From: Thunnus maccoyii
Taxonomy: Eukaryota > Chordata > Actinopteri > Scombriformes > Scombridae
Direction of reading: 5' to 3'
DNA: 64,000 bases
Assembly: GCF_910596095.1 (NCBI RefSeq)
Contig: NC_056546.1
Location: 13,479,925 to 13,543,924, forward strand
The notes beneath the pieces were generated by a model. The model was not told the DNA's origin. It worked only from the letters and a program-made list of their open reading frames with translations, and did no database searches. This document shows positions 42,681-56,400 of the stretch, one piece after another. Each line of letters begins with the position of its first letter. Within the stretch, counting starts at the first letter, position 1. A program made the translations under genes and the position numbers.

Positions 42681-43970
42681 TACACAGAGTTGTCACTATG
42701 ATAGATTATGTGCTAATGGAGGCAGTGCAAATGCAAGTTGATTAACAGTTCAGGAATGATAATTACTGTAAATAAAATTAAATAGAAATTAAATTGTGCA
42801 TAATGTTTGTTGTTCAGGAGGTTTCCCCATGGATGTGAGTGAGTCATTCAGATGATTATAGAGGCAGTTTGAGCTTTTTTTTTTTTTTGCCCCTCAATAA
42901 ACCCAGTGTCTTTCTTGGAAGTCTTGTGTTTTAATTTAAGCCTCTCTGGGTGTGTTATGAATTTTTATTTTTTCATCTAAATTCACAGAGATAACATTTT
43001 CAGGGACTGCTTCAATTCGGGGAAGAGAATTAACTATGATAGTGAAAGTAACCACACTTTATTTACCCATCCATAGTTAAAAACTTTAAAAGTTATCTCT
43101 CCGTTAGAAAAACTAACCTTGAAATTGATTTTACTTGTAGCTTGATGCTCTCTTTGACTGATTAAGAAGTCACCCCCCCCAGATTGTGAGGGGTGGAGGA
43201 GGACAGAGGGGAAAGGGCCTGCCTTTACGAGGCCAGCCATGCGTGCAGGGCTGTGTTGTGCCTCTGAGACAATGGGTGCAGATGGCTGGCCCGCTGCAGA
43301 TGTGGCCAGGCCTGTAACGGACGCCTGTGAGAGAGTACACCCTCCCATGGAGTCTATTTCAGCCGCCTGGCAAGGCCTGACACACACAGACGGTCCTGAT
43401 CTGAACACTGAAACAGAGACAGTCACTTTAGTAGCAAAAACAGATGTGAAGGGGCTTTATAAAATCCTAACAAATGCAGGTCTATTTTTGAAATATGCAT
43501 GTTTTTTGTTACTGGAGCATCTTCCACATATGAAACCACAATTTTCATACATTCAGACATCATCTTCTGCTACTGCAAGCCATGCACTCAAAAGGAGAGA
43601 TAGATAGAGTCAGACACGGACAGAGAGTTCAGTGGAGGGATGAAAACTGACAGCTTTACACCAGGAAAAGGCTCATCTGTGCTGTGAGGCCTGTGTGCAG
43701 ACTGAGTAACTGTGCGTGCGGCACGCTGATAGCGACAGCGTTGAAAGCTGACCCGCTGTAGGTTGGTGTAGAATGTGACCCCAACTGGAGTAATCTGAAA
43801 AGCCTGAGGATTACACCAGTGGCTCGGCTGTCACAGAGGAGGCAAAGTCACACGGTGCTGGTCTGTGTATGTGTGTGTTTATGAAAGAATGTGCCAAACA
43901 TCCCATGCTGGGTCTCACACAGCAGGGAGTATAAGGCATTTTGGGTTTTATTGAAAGTGAGACATCTTTT

Positions 43971-44014
43971 ATCTCTATCTATCTATCTATTTATCTATCT
44001 ATCCATCTATCTAT
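43971..44014. repeat. (ATCT)n microsatellite
   Basis: Imperfect ATCT units with TTAT and CCAT variants. Confidence 0.9.
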
Positions 44015-45345
44015 GACGACATAGTCCTGATGCTATCCTCTCACATGCTGGTGGTCTGTAAGATGATGGTCTCAGATTAGGCATTGTGCAGCAGCAGTCC
44101 CCTGTTGTTTTAAAACAATGGCTGCACTTTGCCCTGAGGTCACAGCAGAAGGACACTCCAGCAGGCCAGACGTGTGTCACCTGCTCCGTCCTCTCCTTAG
44201 CACTGTCAGGACAAGGAAGAGCTCAGCGCTAAGCTTTGTCATCCACACATTGTAAGGGATTGTTAGAGATAACAAGTTTGGATCCTGATGCTGGCCTTGC
44301 TTTTGAGATAATTCCTGAGAAAATGAACAGTTCAATATATTAGTTCAATATAAAAAATGTTATTATTCTTAATTTTTACATGCAATCAAATGCACTACTT
44401 TTGACCCAATCTGCTTTTCATTATGTCATCTTATGTGAGAGGTGCATGGGACGGGGGTGGTGTAGGTATAGATCTTGTCACTCCCCCAACATGAACACCT
44501 GTTGGAGACACCAAATCCCCTCTTTGTCTCCGCGGCCCCCTCTCAGTGGATTACCATGACAACACCCATTCATATCATGGCTGAAGACTGATTATACAGC
44601 TTCACACAGTCAATTATCACTGAACGGAGTGCATTGTTTTAGGGGGACGCTGCTGTTTTTTAAAAAGAGGGAAGCTGTGTCAGTAGTTTGGTAGAAAGCT
44701 TTATTTCATACTCGAGGTGTTAGTTTGCCTCTTGGAGCTGGATATGGTTCACTGGACTTTCATACCAGAATGAAATTTAGCATATTGTGAAATAAATGCA
44801 TAAGTCGCTTTGATACATTTCTCAGATCAGAATTGAAATTCTCAAAACTACTTGTTCAGCCTCTGCATCATCTAGTCACTTGTGCACATCATAAAAGCAA
44901 TTTCTCATTCTTTTGAACAAATGGCTAATGCTTTGGCACATTCATGCAAATGACTATGTACAATTGTCTGCTCTTTCCTGCATTATTAGTTGCTTATGTC
45001 ATGTTGATCAAAATGTCTTATACTGGTTCTCTGTTGAATAGTCTTAACCTCAAAAACAGCTAGGCATTGCACAAGTCATTACCTGCAAAATGGCTAAACC
45101 AGTTGTCAAAATCTGTCAAGCATATTTTCTATACATTTCTATTAGACTTTTTTTGTGAATGTGTCCTGAATTGATGAATTGCTCTCAGGTGAAGCTTGAC
45201 TTTCACTGATGAAGTTGAATGTGTGAAGCATTAGATCAACCAATGATCAAGCAGTTCTCTAAAAGAGCTCAAAGGTGCAACTCATGAACCTTCAACTGGC
45301 AAGCATATATAGACAGAGCGCAAGACAGTGTTATAATTTCTGACA

Positions 45346-45611
45346 ATGGAAGAGCAAGGAAATGAACAGGGTCAACATCTGGGAAGAAGAAGGGGAGTGA
45401 GGCTGCATGGAGAAGGGTAGGGAGGCAAAATAGAGGACGAGGTAGAAGAGGCCAAGGGCATAGGCATGTTGCTGATGAAAAAAGGGCCACAATTGTGGAC
45501 CACATTCTCAATCATGGCCTTACAATGGCCAAGGTTGGTCGAAGGTTAATCTCCAAACATACAGTTGGGAGAACAACCCTATACCCAGTCATTCAAACAT
45601 TTCATAGACAG
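45346..45611 (+). pseudogene. transposase-like first exon (IS630/Tc1-like HTH), frameshifted
   Basis: A first frame starts with ATG at 45346 (MEEQGNEQG) and reaches TAG after 24 codons. A second frame overlaps it and reads a Gly/Arg-rich stretch, then ADEKRATIVDHILNHG, LTMAKVGRR and IQTF, before a GT donor-like site at 45612. The R-rich lead followed by an ATIVDH..NHGLTM.E.G.R helix-turn-helix resembles the first exon of IS630/Tc1-type transposases, common in fish. The frames join only through a frameshift, and no catalytic DDE part is found nearby, so this is a dead fragment. Family identity is moderate. Confidence 0.5.
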
Positions 45612-45994
45612 GTATATAATCCAACAATATGCACTGTGCTGTCATATTGTATACTTACTGTAATGCTTCATATTCCAGTATTCCACTTGCATTTTACAGT
45701 ACACAGTATACATACTGCACATATACTGTCACACACAAACACACACATAACTCTGATGGTACCGAAATGTTCACTGACATAAATATTTACTTCTGAGAGA
45801 TAAACTAAGGATTTTAAACAAATAATTTGACTTTTACAGGTTATCGATCGTGTGGTGCTGTTTGTATGAATTGCTTTGAGAAATGCACTTACTGTTGGCA
45901 AATGTTATGGATGATTCGAGAAATGTACCAAAGTGACTAAGAAGAACTGTAAACATCAAATGTCTTTCAGTCAATAAGCAAGAAGGCAATAAAA

Positions 45995-47451
45995 CTCTTA
46001 TGGAAACATATCCCAGCTTTTATTACATCAGGCAGACTGGAAGGCAATTTTAAAAGGACTGACTCTGAGGCTAGGTGTCTGTAATGTAAAGCACCATGGA
46101 TAAACCCAGGTGATACATATAGTAATGTAAACACAGATGAAATACAAGCACTAGGCACACAACTTACATAATTTGTAAACACAATGTGCTGTGCATGTTC
46201 AGTAAATAAGGAGCTTAATTAAGGTGGATAAAACATTATGATAAAAGTAGCGTTAAAATGTTATTAGATTGTACTGTCACATTTCTATGGTTCATTGTCT
46301 AACATTTGGTTTAGCGTAACAAAAGAACTTCACAAAAACAAACTATATACAAAGGCAAAGAATTCACTCCCTTTGGGTCGAAACAAATCATTCACATTAT
46401 TGACTGGGATGTAAATATATGGTCCTCTAATATACTTCATATCAATCTATAACAGTGGCTACACAGAAAAGATTTCCACAGCATATTGCCATCAACCGAA
46501 TATTTGGACAAAATTAGTCAAAACATCCATCACGTTAAACTAACTTCCTGTGATTCAGGCTTGTCAGCTCACAGCCGTACACTTAACGATTTTCTGTATA
46601 TTCTGTAAAAGTCGAACCTTCTCACTCAAAACCATCAATAAGCAAGAATCATCACTTTGCTGAGCTCATTCTGTCAATCATAGTCAAGTCCTTGTCACAA
46701 TTACAAAAAAGCAGCAACCATGAGAACAATGCCACTGACATAATTGTAAAAACAACATGAATTATTACTGTATTATCAATCACAGCATGTTTAGTATAAG
46801 GGTTAGTATGTAAAGTAAATATGTAGACTATCAAATCATCAAACACTATATTGTAATACCTATAATATAAACCAACATATATTATTACAAGATAGTATAA
46901 CTATGAATATGTTCAGATACAAATCGTACTTCTTAGAAGGCTAAACAGTGTAAAATATTGGTTTTGTTCAGCCACTGTTATACTACTGGTGTTAAATCAT
47001 AAAATCTTTCAGTATACATTCAAAAATGAATTTGTGCAAAAAGAAAAGAAAATCACAAATACTAAACAGGCCCAAATCTGATGTATTCATGAACTTAACC
47101 CCATTAAAAATATGGGTAAAAACAACCTCAAACACATTTTTTTTCCATTCACCTTTCATTTGATTTCACTTTACTGAGCCCTCAGGAGTGGTCAATCACA
47201 AATTCTCACAGGGAAAGAAAAACACATCCATATAACCATCTGCTGGCACATCTTGGAGAGACTTTCACATGAAATAATAGCTGTGAATGAGGGAGGATGT
47301 GCAGGATGTTTAAAATCAACACTGTCCTGGGAGACTTTCTGACTAAATGATAGTCATTGCTCTTGTTAGACTTCCCTTCAACAATCTGAAAATTAAGAAG
47401 GCAATTCAGTCGTTTTCCTAGCAAAACACTCGTTTTTTACAGTTAGTGCAC
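45995..47451 (-). other. add3: add3 3' UTR (predicted)
   Basis: After the add3 stop on the minus strand there is no ORF of note. A minus-strand AATAAA at 46024-46019 would give a 1.4 kb 3' UTR. The boundary is predicted from that signal only. Confidence 0.45.
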
Positions 47452-50400
47452 TCAGGCTTCTGTTTTTTCCTTCTCCTTCTTCTTGCTCTTTTTCAAGAAT
47501 GAAGGTGTGCGGAACTTCTTTTTCTTTTTCTTGGGGGACTTGCTTTGGCTCTCTGGGGTCTGCGCTTCCCCTGTCTTCTCATTCGTTGTTATGGATATTT
47601 CCACCGTTTCCGAAGTGCTCACGCTCAGCTTGGATACCTCGATGCTCAGATCCTCCTCCAATTCTGCCAAGTGGTCTTTCCCATTGGGTATTGTGTCTGT
47701 CAACAGATGAAACCAAGTCAGCAGAAAGGGATGAGGATAAGAATTGCAATCACATAGATATGTCTGCGATGAAATATTTAACTATCGATCAAATTTAAGG
47801 TATTTCATGTCCTTGTACAGAGCACATCTCTCTATATAAAGCAAGGAATCTCTGTCTGTCTGTCTGTGTGTTTGTTCTTCGCATATCTCAAAAACCATTT
47901 ATCTGATCTACTTCATACCTGGCAGGTGTATTGCTGGGAACTCAAGAAAGTTTAGTGTTGAGTGTGAACTTGTTTGGATGAGCGGTTCTCGAGAAATATA
48001 TAAAAATACCTCATAAACAACACTGATTTGCTTCTTTTTCTGCCTGTGAAGTCAACGAGTGTAAACATGGACAGCTCCATTCTGCCTTTCCAACCCACAT
48101 TGTGGTTGGAGGTGGGATTATATCCGTAGTGATAATGACTTGAAAAAGTTTAAGAAATTTAAGCTCTAGTATTGAACCGTTTACTGTGAACAAAACATGT
48201 ACATTGAAGATTTACTGCAGGATGTCTCAGACATGTTTTGAACGAGCACTGCAATTCATCTAACTAAAAGGCAAGGAATCTCTGTCTGTATGTGTGTCCT
48301 TCACGTATCTTGAGAACCATCCAGCCGATCAACTTCACACTCGGTGGGTGTATTGCTGGGGACCCAAGGACATGTAGTGTCAAATTTTGTGCAATTTGGA
48401 CATGTGACACATTTAGTATTACCTTGCAAGGCAGCTGGAATCGCAAGATCGTGAGACCACAAAATCATGCCACCGGTGGTTCAGACCAATCCGTGCTGCG
48501 AATCCCGCTGCCTTGCAATGTAAGATGGTGATAGACGATGATGGACAAATGGTTTATCCAATCACCTGCTCAGTATTTTTTGAAAGTTGAAAGTGCTTGC
48601 CCTTCTCCAAACAGTTTCCATGAACAATTTTTCAGATGGTTCTGGGTAACAAACCATCTGGCGCGTCAGGTTACGTTTAATATTAATAAGCTTTGAATAA
48701 ACAAGTGAACAGCGAGCCGCACAGCTCTGTGTCTGAGTGCAGCAAGAGAAGAACGAGCACACACAGGAGAAGAAACAAAGGCAGAGGCAGTAAAACTAGC
48801 CAATAGGAGCGCAGACATGTTTGATTGGCAGCAGAATCAACCAGTGGAACTGTCCTATGGTTCAACCTCTGTTTAGTCTCACTGGTGAAGTTTCTGTCTG
48901 GATTTAAACCATTTTATTTATGAATTCATTATTGTTTTCATTGGTACGTTTGTCAATTGATACATACATGTGCAGTTCTCGAGAAATAATAAGCAATTGG
49001 CCTGTTCCAAACAGGCACATTTTTAACGGGCACTGCACTAGTTGACATAAAAACACAGACACAAACAAGCAACTAGTTCAAACACATCACCACATAATAC
49101 CTCTTGACTAGCTTATTACCTTGCTTAGCTGGTGTCATTATGGGAGAGAGGGAAAGGGAGATGGTAGAGCCATCAAATGTTGTCATCTCATCTGCATCGG
49201 TGGCATCATCATCATCTATAAAAGATTTAAAGTCATCAGAAGTCAGTTATTCATCACAGTCAGTATGCTCAGGTGAGTGAGACTTTTTAGATGAACAAAT
49301 GTGTGTCATAAAGACTTGTATCTTACTGTTTGCAGAAGCAAAACTAAAAACCTCTGGCTGGTTTACATTTCATTAAACTGTCTTGGTGAAAAATTAAGGT
49401 GTTTCTCTAACACACAGCTGTAGAAATGTTTCCCTCTTACACACACATTTTTTCCTGGACCGCAGTCATAATCAAGACATGAGTGGATTGACAAGACTGA
49501 TGTCTCTGCAGCTCATCTCTCATTCCTTATGAGCTGACTTCACAACTCAGCGGAAGAGCGAAACCAGGAACGCAGGAATCTCTTCATTTTAGTGAACTTA
49601 GTTCTAACATTTCCTCAGGCAGGAACCGAGCACTCTGACTGGACTAATTAACTTCCTGGACTACAAGCTGACAACGCAGTTTTTACGTGGATAAAGTGAG
49701 TACAGCAAACTTGTAGAACACATAAAACTACAAGTTGTAAGGAAGCAGACCTTTACGTAACTGCAATTTATATTCCCTTACAATAATGTCTGCTGGGTCA
49801 AACTAGTTCAATCTGATTTCACAGTTCTTCAGAAATCAGCATTTAATGGGTCCTAAACTCCCATTTTTGTTCCTATGCTGGCCTTGCTTGATGATGTCAG
49901 ACCATGTCCCTCGAGATTTACTTTGTCTCTGCATCTCAATTTCTTTCATGACCTTACATGACCACAAAGGATTAACGTCAAAACATCAGATGCTCACGAT
50001 CTTAATGGGATGCTGTCAGATATGACCCCATGTAAGCCCAAGTAGGATTACATTAAGTAAGGCTTTGTAATGGTAAAGAAACAGCATGACTCATAGAGAC
50101 ACTGTATGAAGGATAGCAATGAGTACCGTCTTGGCCTTGCTGCTTTTTTTCTACCATGTTCTTGTATTCCTCCAGCACCTTCTCTGTGAACTCATTGAAA
50201 GGGTTGGGGGGAAGAGAGCGAGTCTGTTCTTCATCCTCAATGATGAAAGCCTGACAGAGAAGAGAGCAAAAACAGAACAACAATGAAGTCTAGTAGAATA
50301 TTTATGTCTAAAATAAGAGTGACACATTGTGTATGATGCAGTGTGGTTGCACCAGTATGGTGTGAAGGTTAATATACTCACTGGTCCTGGTATGGTGTCC

Positions 50401-53400
50401 ACAACGATGCCCGCTAGTAATTGAGACTTTGGTCCTGCAGTCATCAGGTCACCTCTGTGCTGTTCTTTTATCTGAACAAATGTATTCAACAAAACCATAT
50501 TAAACCTGGTTCAGATATCTTTGACATTATATACAGTCCATTATAAGTTCACACTTTTCCAAGTCTGTCCTAAAACAATAGTCAGGTGCCCAAATGAACA
50601 TTGACACATGTTCTTCTTGCTGTAATCATTCCTCCTGTTCATACTGGCCTTTCAGAGGTCCCTTCATAATGTGCTTTCAATGTAAGTGATGGGGGCCAAA
50701 ATCCACAGCCTTTGCACATCTTTCTGTGCAAAAATGTATTTAAAGGTTTATTTATAGCTAATGTGAGTTTTTTGTCGTCCAAATGAGTCAAATCAAGTCA
50801 ATATCTACTATCTATCTATCTAGTCACAGTCTTTTTAGTGCAAATTTCCTTCCACTGCAGCTGAATGGGAAAACATTGTCCTTCAAGACACAAAGGGGAC
50901 GTTTTTTACTGAAAAGACTAACTGTGGAAGATATCCACTTTATTTGACTAGCTCAGACGGCTGAAGTCTCATGTTGTCTTTAGACAAACTTTTAAATACA
51001 TTTTGGCTCATAACAAGAATCCATTACTTACATTGTAAATGCATTTGGAGGGGATCGGGAATGATTACACTGTGAGAAAAACCTGTTTCAATGTTCATTT
51101 GGGAAGCTGACTATTGTTTTAAGACAGACTTGAAAAACTGTGAACCTCTCCTTTTGGCCGTATTCAGACCAAATCAGGCGATGCGGCGTTCAGCCACGGG
51201 GTCGAGTGGAGGTGTGAGGGGGTTGTGGGCATGTTTATTTGTGCTCTAGAACTTAACCACTGCGAAACAATCAGAAAATAACGTTTTATTGATCTGATTC
51301 ACCGGCTTTCTCGCTACCAGCGCTCCCTCTCTTCATTCACTCTCTAGCTCGCTCAACTACAGCTGCTCTCTCTCTCTTTTTCTCTCGTCTTTTTTTAAAA
51401 TGAGTTGGGAAGCTGACAGCAAAGTCTAACTTTACTTTAGACGTTATCATATGAAGAGAAATGTCCTCCCCTCGTCCTAATAACATCTTTGTCCTCAGTC
51501 ACCTCTGATCAGTCTGATCTCCAGCTGTGATTGGCCACCGCAGCCTTCAGCCGCAGTGACATCGGGTTGCGTTTCTCCAAAAGTTGACTCTGGCTCAACT
51601 TTCTGGCCGCAGTCCGGTGCGGCGCTGCAGTGGCCAAAACAGCTGCAGCCGAACCACACTACCCCCATTCAAATAAATGGGAGGACTGGCGTTTTCACCG
51701 CACCGCCTGATTTAGTCTGAATATGGCCACATGTTATATCAAGCACCTGCCTACACAAGGTGAAACATACAGTCATAAATAAAATAAAACCACTCAGAAA
51801 ATCACAGTACAGTTCTTCAATTGATCAATCCTTCGGCTATATGATTGATTTTGTATGGAATGTGACATATTGGTGTCTCTAATCAGCATCAATTAATTGA
51901 AAAACTAGTCTTGTACCAATTTCTATACTGTATACACTGTATTTAAGCTTAGAACTAGGTGTGAATTTTTAAATAACAGTTCCCATCATGATTAATGATG
52001 AGATGAGAGTATATAAGAATGAATGAAAAATCTTTGTGAGTCTCTGCTGCCCAGGATTATAACGTGGTGATGTTTCAACTCACCCGGTTCCTCTTGTCCA
52101 AAACCTCTGTGGGATCAGTGTTAAGTGGGACAAACTGGTTAGGGTCTTCAATCTTTATTGGAGTGCCAATTCTGTTGCCTGGCTGTGAAGACTTCATCCA
52201 CTGAGGAAAGAAAAACAGATAAATAAGAAAAACTTCAACATTGAACGTTGAAAACATGTATTTATCAAACTGGCCACAAGAGGGCAGGCTAATATAAAGG
52301 AACAGCAGCTTCCAAGATCACAATTTCCTTCTAAGGCCAAAACACTAAGAGTTAGATTATTAAATTTCATGGTACAGTGTTACAGAAATTTGACGCACCA
52401 TTGTCTTGGTCCTGGGGCTGACATCGCCGCTGGGTGATTGTTCAGGAACACTGACCCTTAAGTAGCTGTTGGGTGAGTTGAGCCACCGGGTTCTTTCTCT
52501 CTGCTGTTTCTGCACCATAAATTTGAAAGGGCTACGCAGACCCAGCTCACTGTCCTCCAGCGGCACAGCAGACACAGTGGCAGGGATCTCCACGTCGTTC
52601 TTGGATCGGGGTTTTTCACGGACAATGGGGTTCCTGTAAGTGTAGCCTGTTCTGTATCCCTAGAGGGTCACACAGAGGGGAAACGTTATTCTAACACAAC
52701 GTTTTCTCTTGTCAGAAGTGTTGCAGTATTCTGCAGCGTCATTCAGTGTTCCCTCACAATCTTTTCAATAATAAACTCGCTGTATCGACTGTTAAGATAC
52801 AGAATTTAAAGGATGCACAGGCCACCCAAGATCCACAGTGCTTACACAGTGCTTCTAAATATTTAAACAATGCTACATATACAAACAGCATTTCTGCAGA
52901 CTTGACCAGTTTCAGAGGGAAAAGATAAAACTTTAGTTTGAAGAAGTGTGTTGTTAACAATACATCAAAGACAGGGAGAGACAACTAGAAAACCACTGAT
53001 GGGAACTCGCAGTGTGAGCAGAATACAGTCTGAGGCCGGCAGCACAGCACTACAATCAAAACCAAAAATGCCATTTTCTCACAGGCCATATGATGAGTTT
53101 GACACCGAAAAAAAATCTCTGCTTTGGGCTTTGACTGTCACAGGCAAGCCATTGTCAGAGCTTTTGGAAATGTTTTAGCAGAATTGTTCAGTGCCCCCAA
53201 TGCAGTGTCACTAACTGGTTAATAGACTGCTCACATGACACTGGTTAACAGTGTCATGTGAGCTTATTGAATGTAGGCTTGATTATAATTTATTGTTCTG
53301 ATTAAAGAACAAAAATCCCAAAATATGTTTGGCTCTGGCCCGTATATAAAATACAGAATGCACCAATTGTATAATTTAAATACTCAATTTCTGATACACT

Positions 53401-56400
53401 GATTAAGGAGCTGTTGGTTGCTTGTTCAATGTGATGGATTGCTTTTTGAATATAATGAATGGATGAGAGAGCTTTATAAATCAAAGTGTTTACTTTTGTT
53501 AGCTCATTGAATTGACTAACACACTCTCTCTCCATCCAAACTCCTTATCTGCCTCTAGATAAGAATTATCTCTCCATTCAATCTCCTTGTTTGGTTTACA
53601 AAAGCAACACACCGTGTCCTTTTTTTATTTGATTTTATTTTTTGTTGTTGCTGCTGTAAACACCGTACCGGGCCAGCTCTAAATCATCTTCTTCCTCCTA
53701 CATTATTAGCTGTGACCTTTAGAGCAGCCAGAGCTCTTGTTGTGTGCTTTGGATTTCACCCATTGTGATCATTTCGAACATCATGAGGTTCACCATAGCT
53801 AGCAAACTCCACCTTCTGGCATGGACAGGCAGACATCCTGTTGCCGTATGTGTGTGTGTGTGTGTGTGTGTGCATTTGCAGTCAGAGAAAAGAACAAATC
53901 TGATATCAAAATTGAGTACACTAGAGTCCTTACACTAAGTGATTGTGTGGTCTGTGGCTGTAACTGTCCACAGCATGCCTTACCATCTGGAAGCTATGAT
54001 TGAAAGGGTGGGCGGGCTATGATCACACAGAGCTGAAACAGCTGCAGCCCTCTCCAGCCACAGTTGTTAACTAGACACACACTCATACAGACACATTCTG
54101 ACATCTTCTGTGTCCACACAACATGTCAAGCCCTGGTTATTAGTAGTGTGGTTCGAATAGCAGAGTTTTAACTGACAGAAGTGCAGCATTGCACAGAAAC
54201 CCTGAGGGTAGAATAACACTATGCTTAACATGTTCTGACAATAATTGCGTGAGTTTCTATTATTGTAGTGAAAAATGTGCACACAGAGACATTTATAATA
54301 AAACATGATTCAATCACACAAATAATTTTGAGGTAAGATTAAAAAAAAAAACACATCTAGTTTCATTGCGTTCCCTTATCAGACATTTCCAGAGGAAACA
54401 CTTGAGACAGGAAATTCGGAGCATCATGAGTAAGGGTCACATGTCAGGGTTCACTCACCAGGTTGTCCAGCATCCTCATAAGGGACTCGAACTCGGCCTC
54501 GCCCACTTTCCACTTGACCTCACTGTCGATTACCACCCCGGCAGCGGCCACTCCCTGGGTCAGGGGTTTAAACTTCCCTCTGTCCAGGAGCACGAGATTG
54601 TCTGCGCTGCCGGCACACCTCAAAGCATTCACCTAAACAAAAACATTTGGTAACAAATTTCTTAATACCGCTGAAGTTACTAGACAAATTATAATTCAGC
54701 ACAAAGTCACTGACAACTTTCTGACCATGCTTCATTATAATTCTGAGGTTTTTTAGAAAACATGAACAAGAAGGTAAATATTTTCTCCTCAAAGATGCAG
54801 TAGGTTCCTCCCTCAAAGGAATTGTAATCACATGTGAACTGAGCTGTCAATATATGTCAAAAACAAATACAATCCAGACACAGCAGGATGATACAAAAGC
54901 ACCTACAACGCCTCCCTGACACAAAACAACAGGAGTGTGTCAGTAACACTACAGGGTTCCACCTGGCTCCGACTGGAAACAGAGCTCTTTACAACATATC
55001 TGACTTTGTTCAAACATACTGTATGTTAGACATGGGCTTTGCTTCCATTTCAGGTGCTGCTATTTGCGACCAGGTCTTACTCACTTGTAAAAAAAAAAAG
55101 GAAAAACATTTCTAAAAGTGAAGAATTACATCACAGATTTCTACGCATTTAGTTGACTCATAAATGCGTAAATATGTATTAAGGCCACACTCAAGTTTAC
55201 AAATTGCTGTGACCTGAATGGTGTAACTAGATTTCATTATCAAGCAGAGGTAGTGTCAAGAATACAAATCAAGTTTTTAATACCTGGATTTCACATGCTT
55301 GCTGGGAGTGGTACACATAATGAAAAGCTTCTTCCACTGTTTCTCCCAGAGCAAGCAGCCCATGGTTCCTCAGGATCATCACCTGAAAAACACAGGAAAC
55401 ACTTGAGCTGCCTAATGGTCCACAATAATAACTATGATACACTAATACACACAAATCCAACTGAGTTAATGCATTGGTGTGTTCAGATATGCTCATGTGC
55501 GTTAATTAATTAATGTGTAAATGTTAATTAATGTTTCCTTATCAATGTACATGTCTTGATATGACACATGTGTAAAAAAAATCCAGCCTTAAATGTACTG
55601 TTTATTGTGCTCTTCTGGTTAGTTCACTGTGAAATCAGTGACTACAAACACAAACATCTGTCTCCCCAAGATGAAAATAAAAGCTTTAAGAGCTGATTCA
55701 TGTTATCAACTAGAGACAGCTTTTGGGTATCTATCTATGAATCCTTCTGATGTGAGGCTTCAAGGACTTTGTCAGATGTCTTGATGTAATTCTGTGGGCG
55801 TTTTTGAGGTTACTTAGGAACGTTGTTGTGTTGGACTGTGTTACATTCATATTATGTATGTCTCATTATGTCAATGGTCAGACATTCTACACAAAAAAAC
55901 AAGGTAGTGGTGCACTTTCACAAAGTTGGGGGGCTTGCGAGATAAGATTTTTTTTAAAAAGAATGGTCAAGACTGATGCAGCAGAGGCTGAGATTTCCTT
56001 ACTTTAAAAGTCAAAAAATTTCCTAAATTGGGTGAAGCTGGATCCTAAACTTCTCTTAAGGCAACTCAATATCATCCTTCATTATGCAGGAAGATGGAGG
56101 GTTGTATTATAACTGAGTTGGTCATATGAAGGTTTGAAATACTGTACATTGACAAAATTACATTATATCCATAAAATATGGGTTTAATTACACTGAACGA
56201 CAGACTTTGGTTGGCGTGAGGTGTCCATGTTTGCTTGGTTTTCCGACACTTCCATATTACTAAGTGCCAAGTTGGATATATCAGAAAATCCCCAGTTTCC
56301 CAGACGTAATTACAAGTTGGAGGTTGACGTACACACTATTTAAAAGTCGGAAACTCATAATTACAATAACTCCAATATGACATCCCTGCCTAATAAAGCC

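Larger units (their letters stand above)
41760..45330. other. spacer between add3 and mxi1
   Basis: Between the predicted add3 3' end and mxi1 exon 1. It holds the mxi1 promoter side near 41700-42000, a short LINE-tail-like piece and an (ATCT) microsatellite. The open frames at 43034-43426 (-) and 43239-43607 (+) overlap on opposite strands, lack splice support and match nothing known. The stretch 44440-44640 looks less repetitive and could be regulatory, but I cannot test this. Confidence 0.4.

Noticed and set aside
43034-43607. Overlapping 130- and 122-codon frames on opposite strands
   Set aside because: Mutually antisense, moderately GC-rich DNA with no splice or homology support.
48562-48865. 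Minus-strand frames with a leucine-rich segment
   Set aside because: They lie inside a repeat copy and have no conserved features; the hydrophobic run is explained by repetitive base composition.
54151-54162. GGTTCGAATAG resembling a tRNA T-loop
   Set aside because: No matching acceptor, D or anticodon stems around it.
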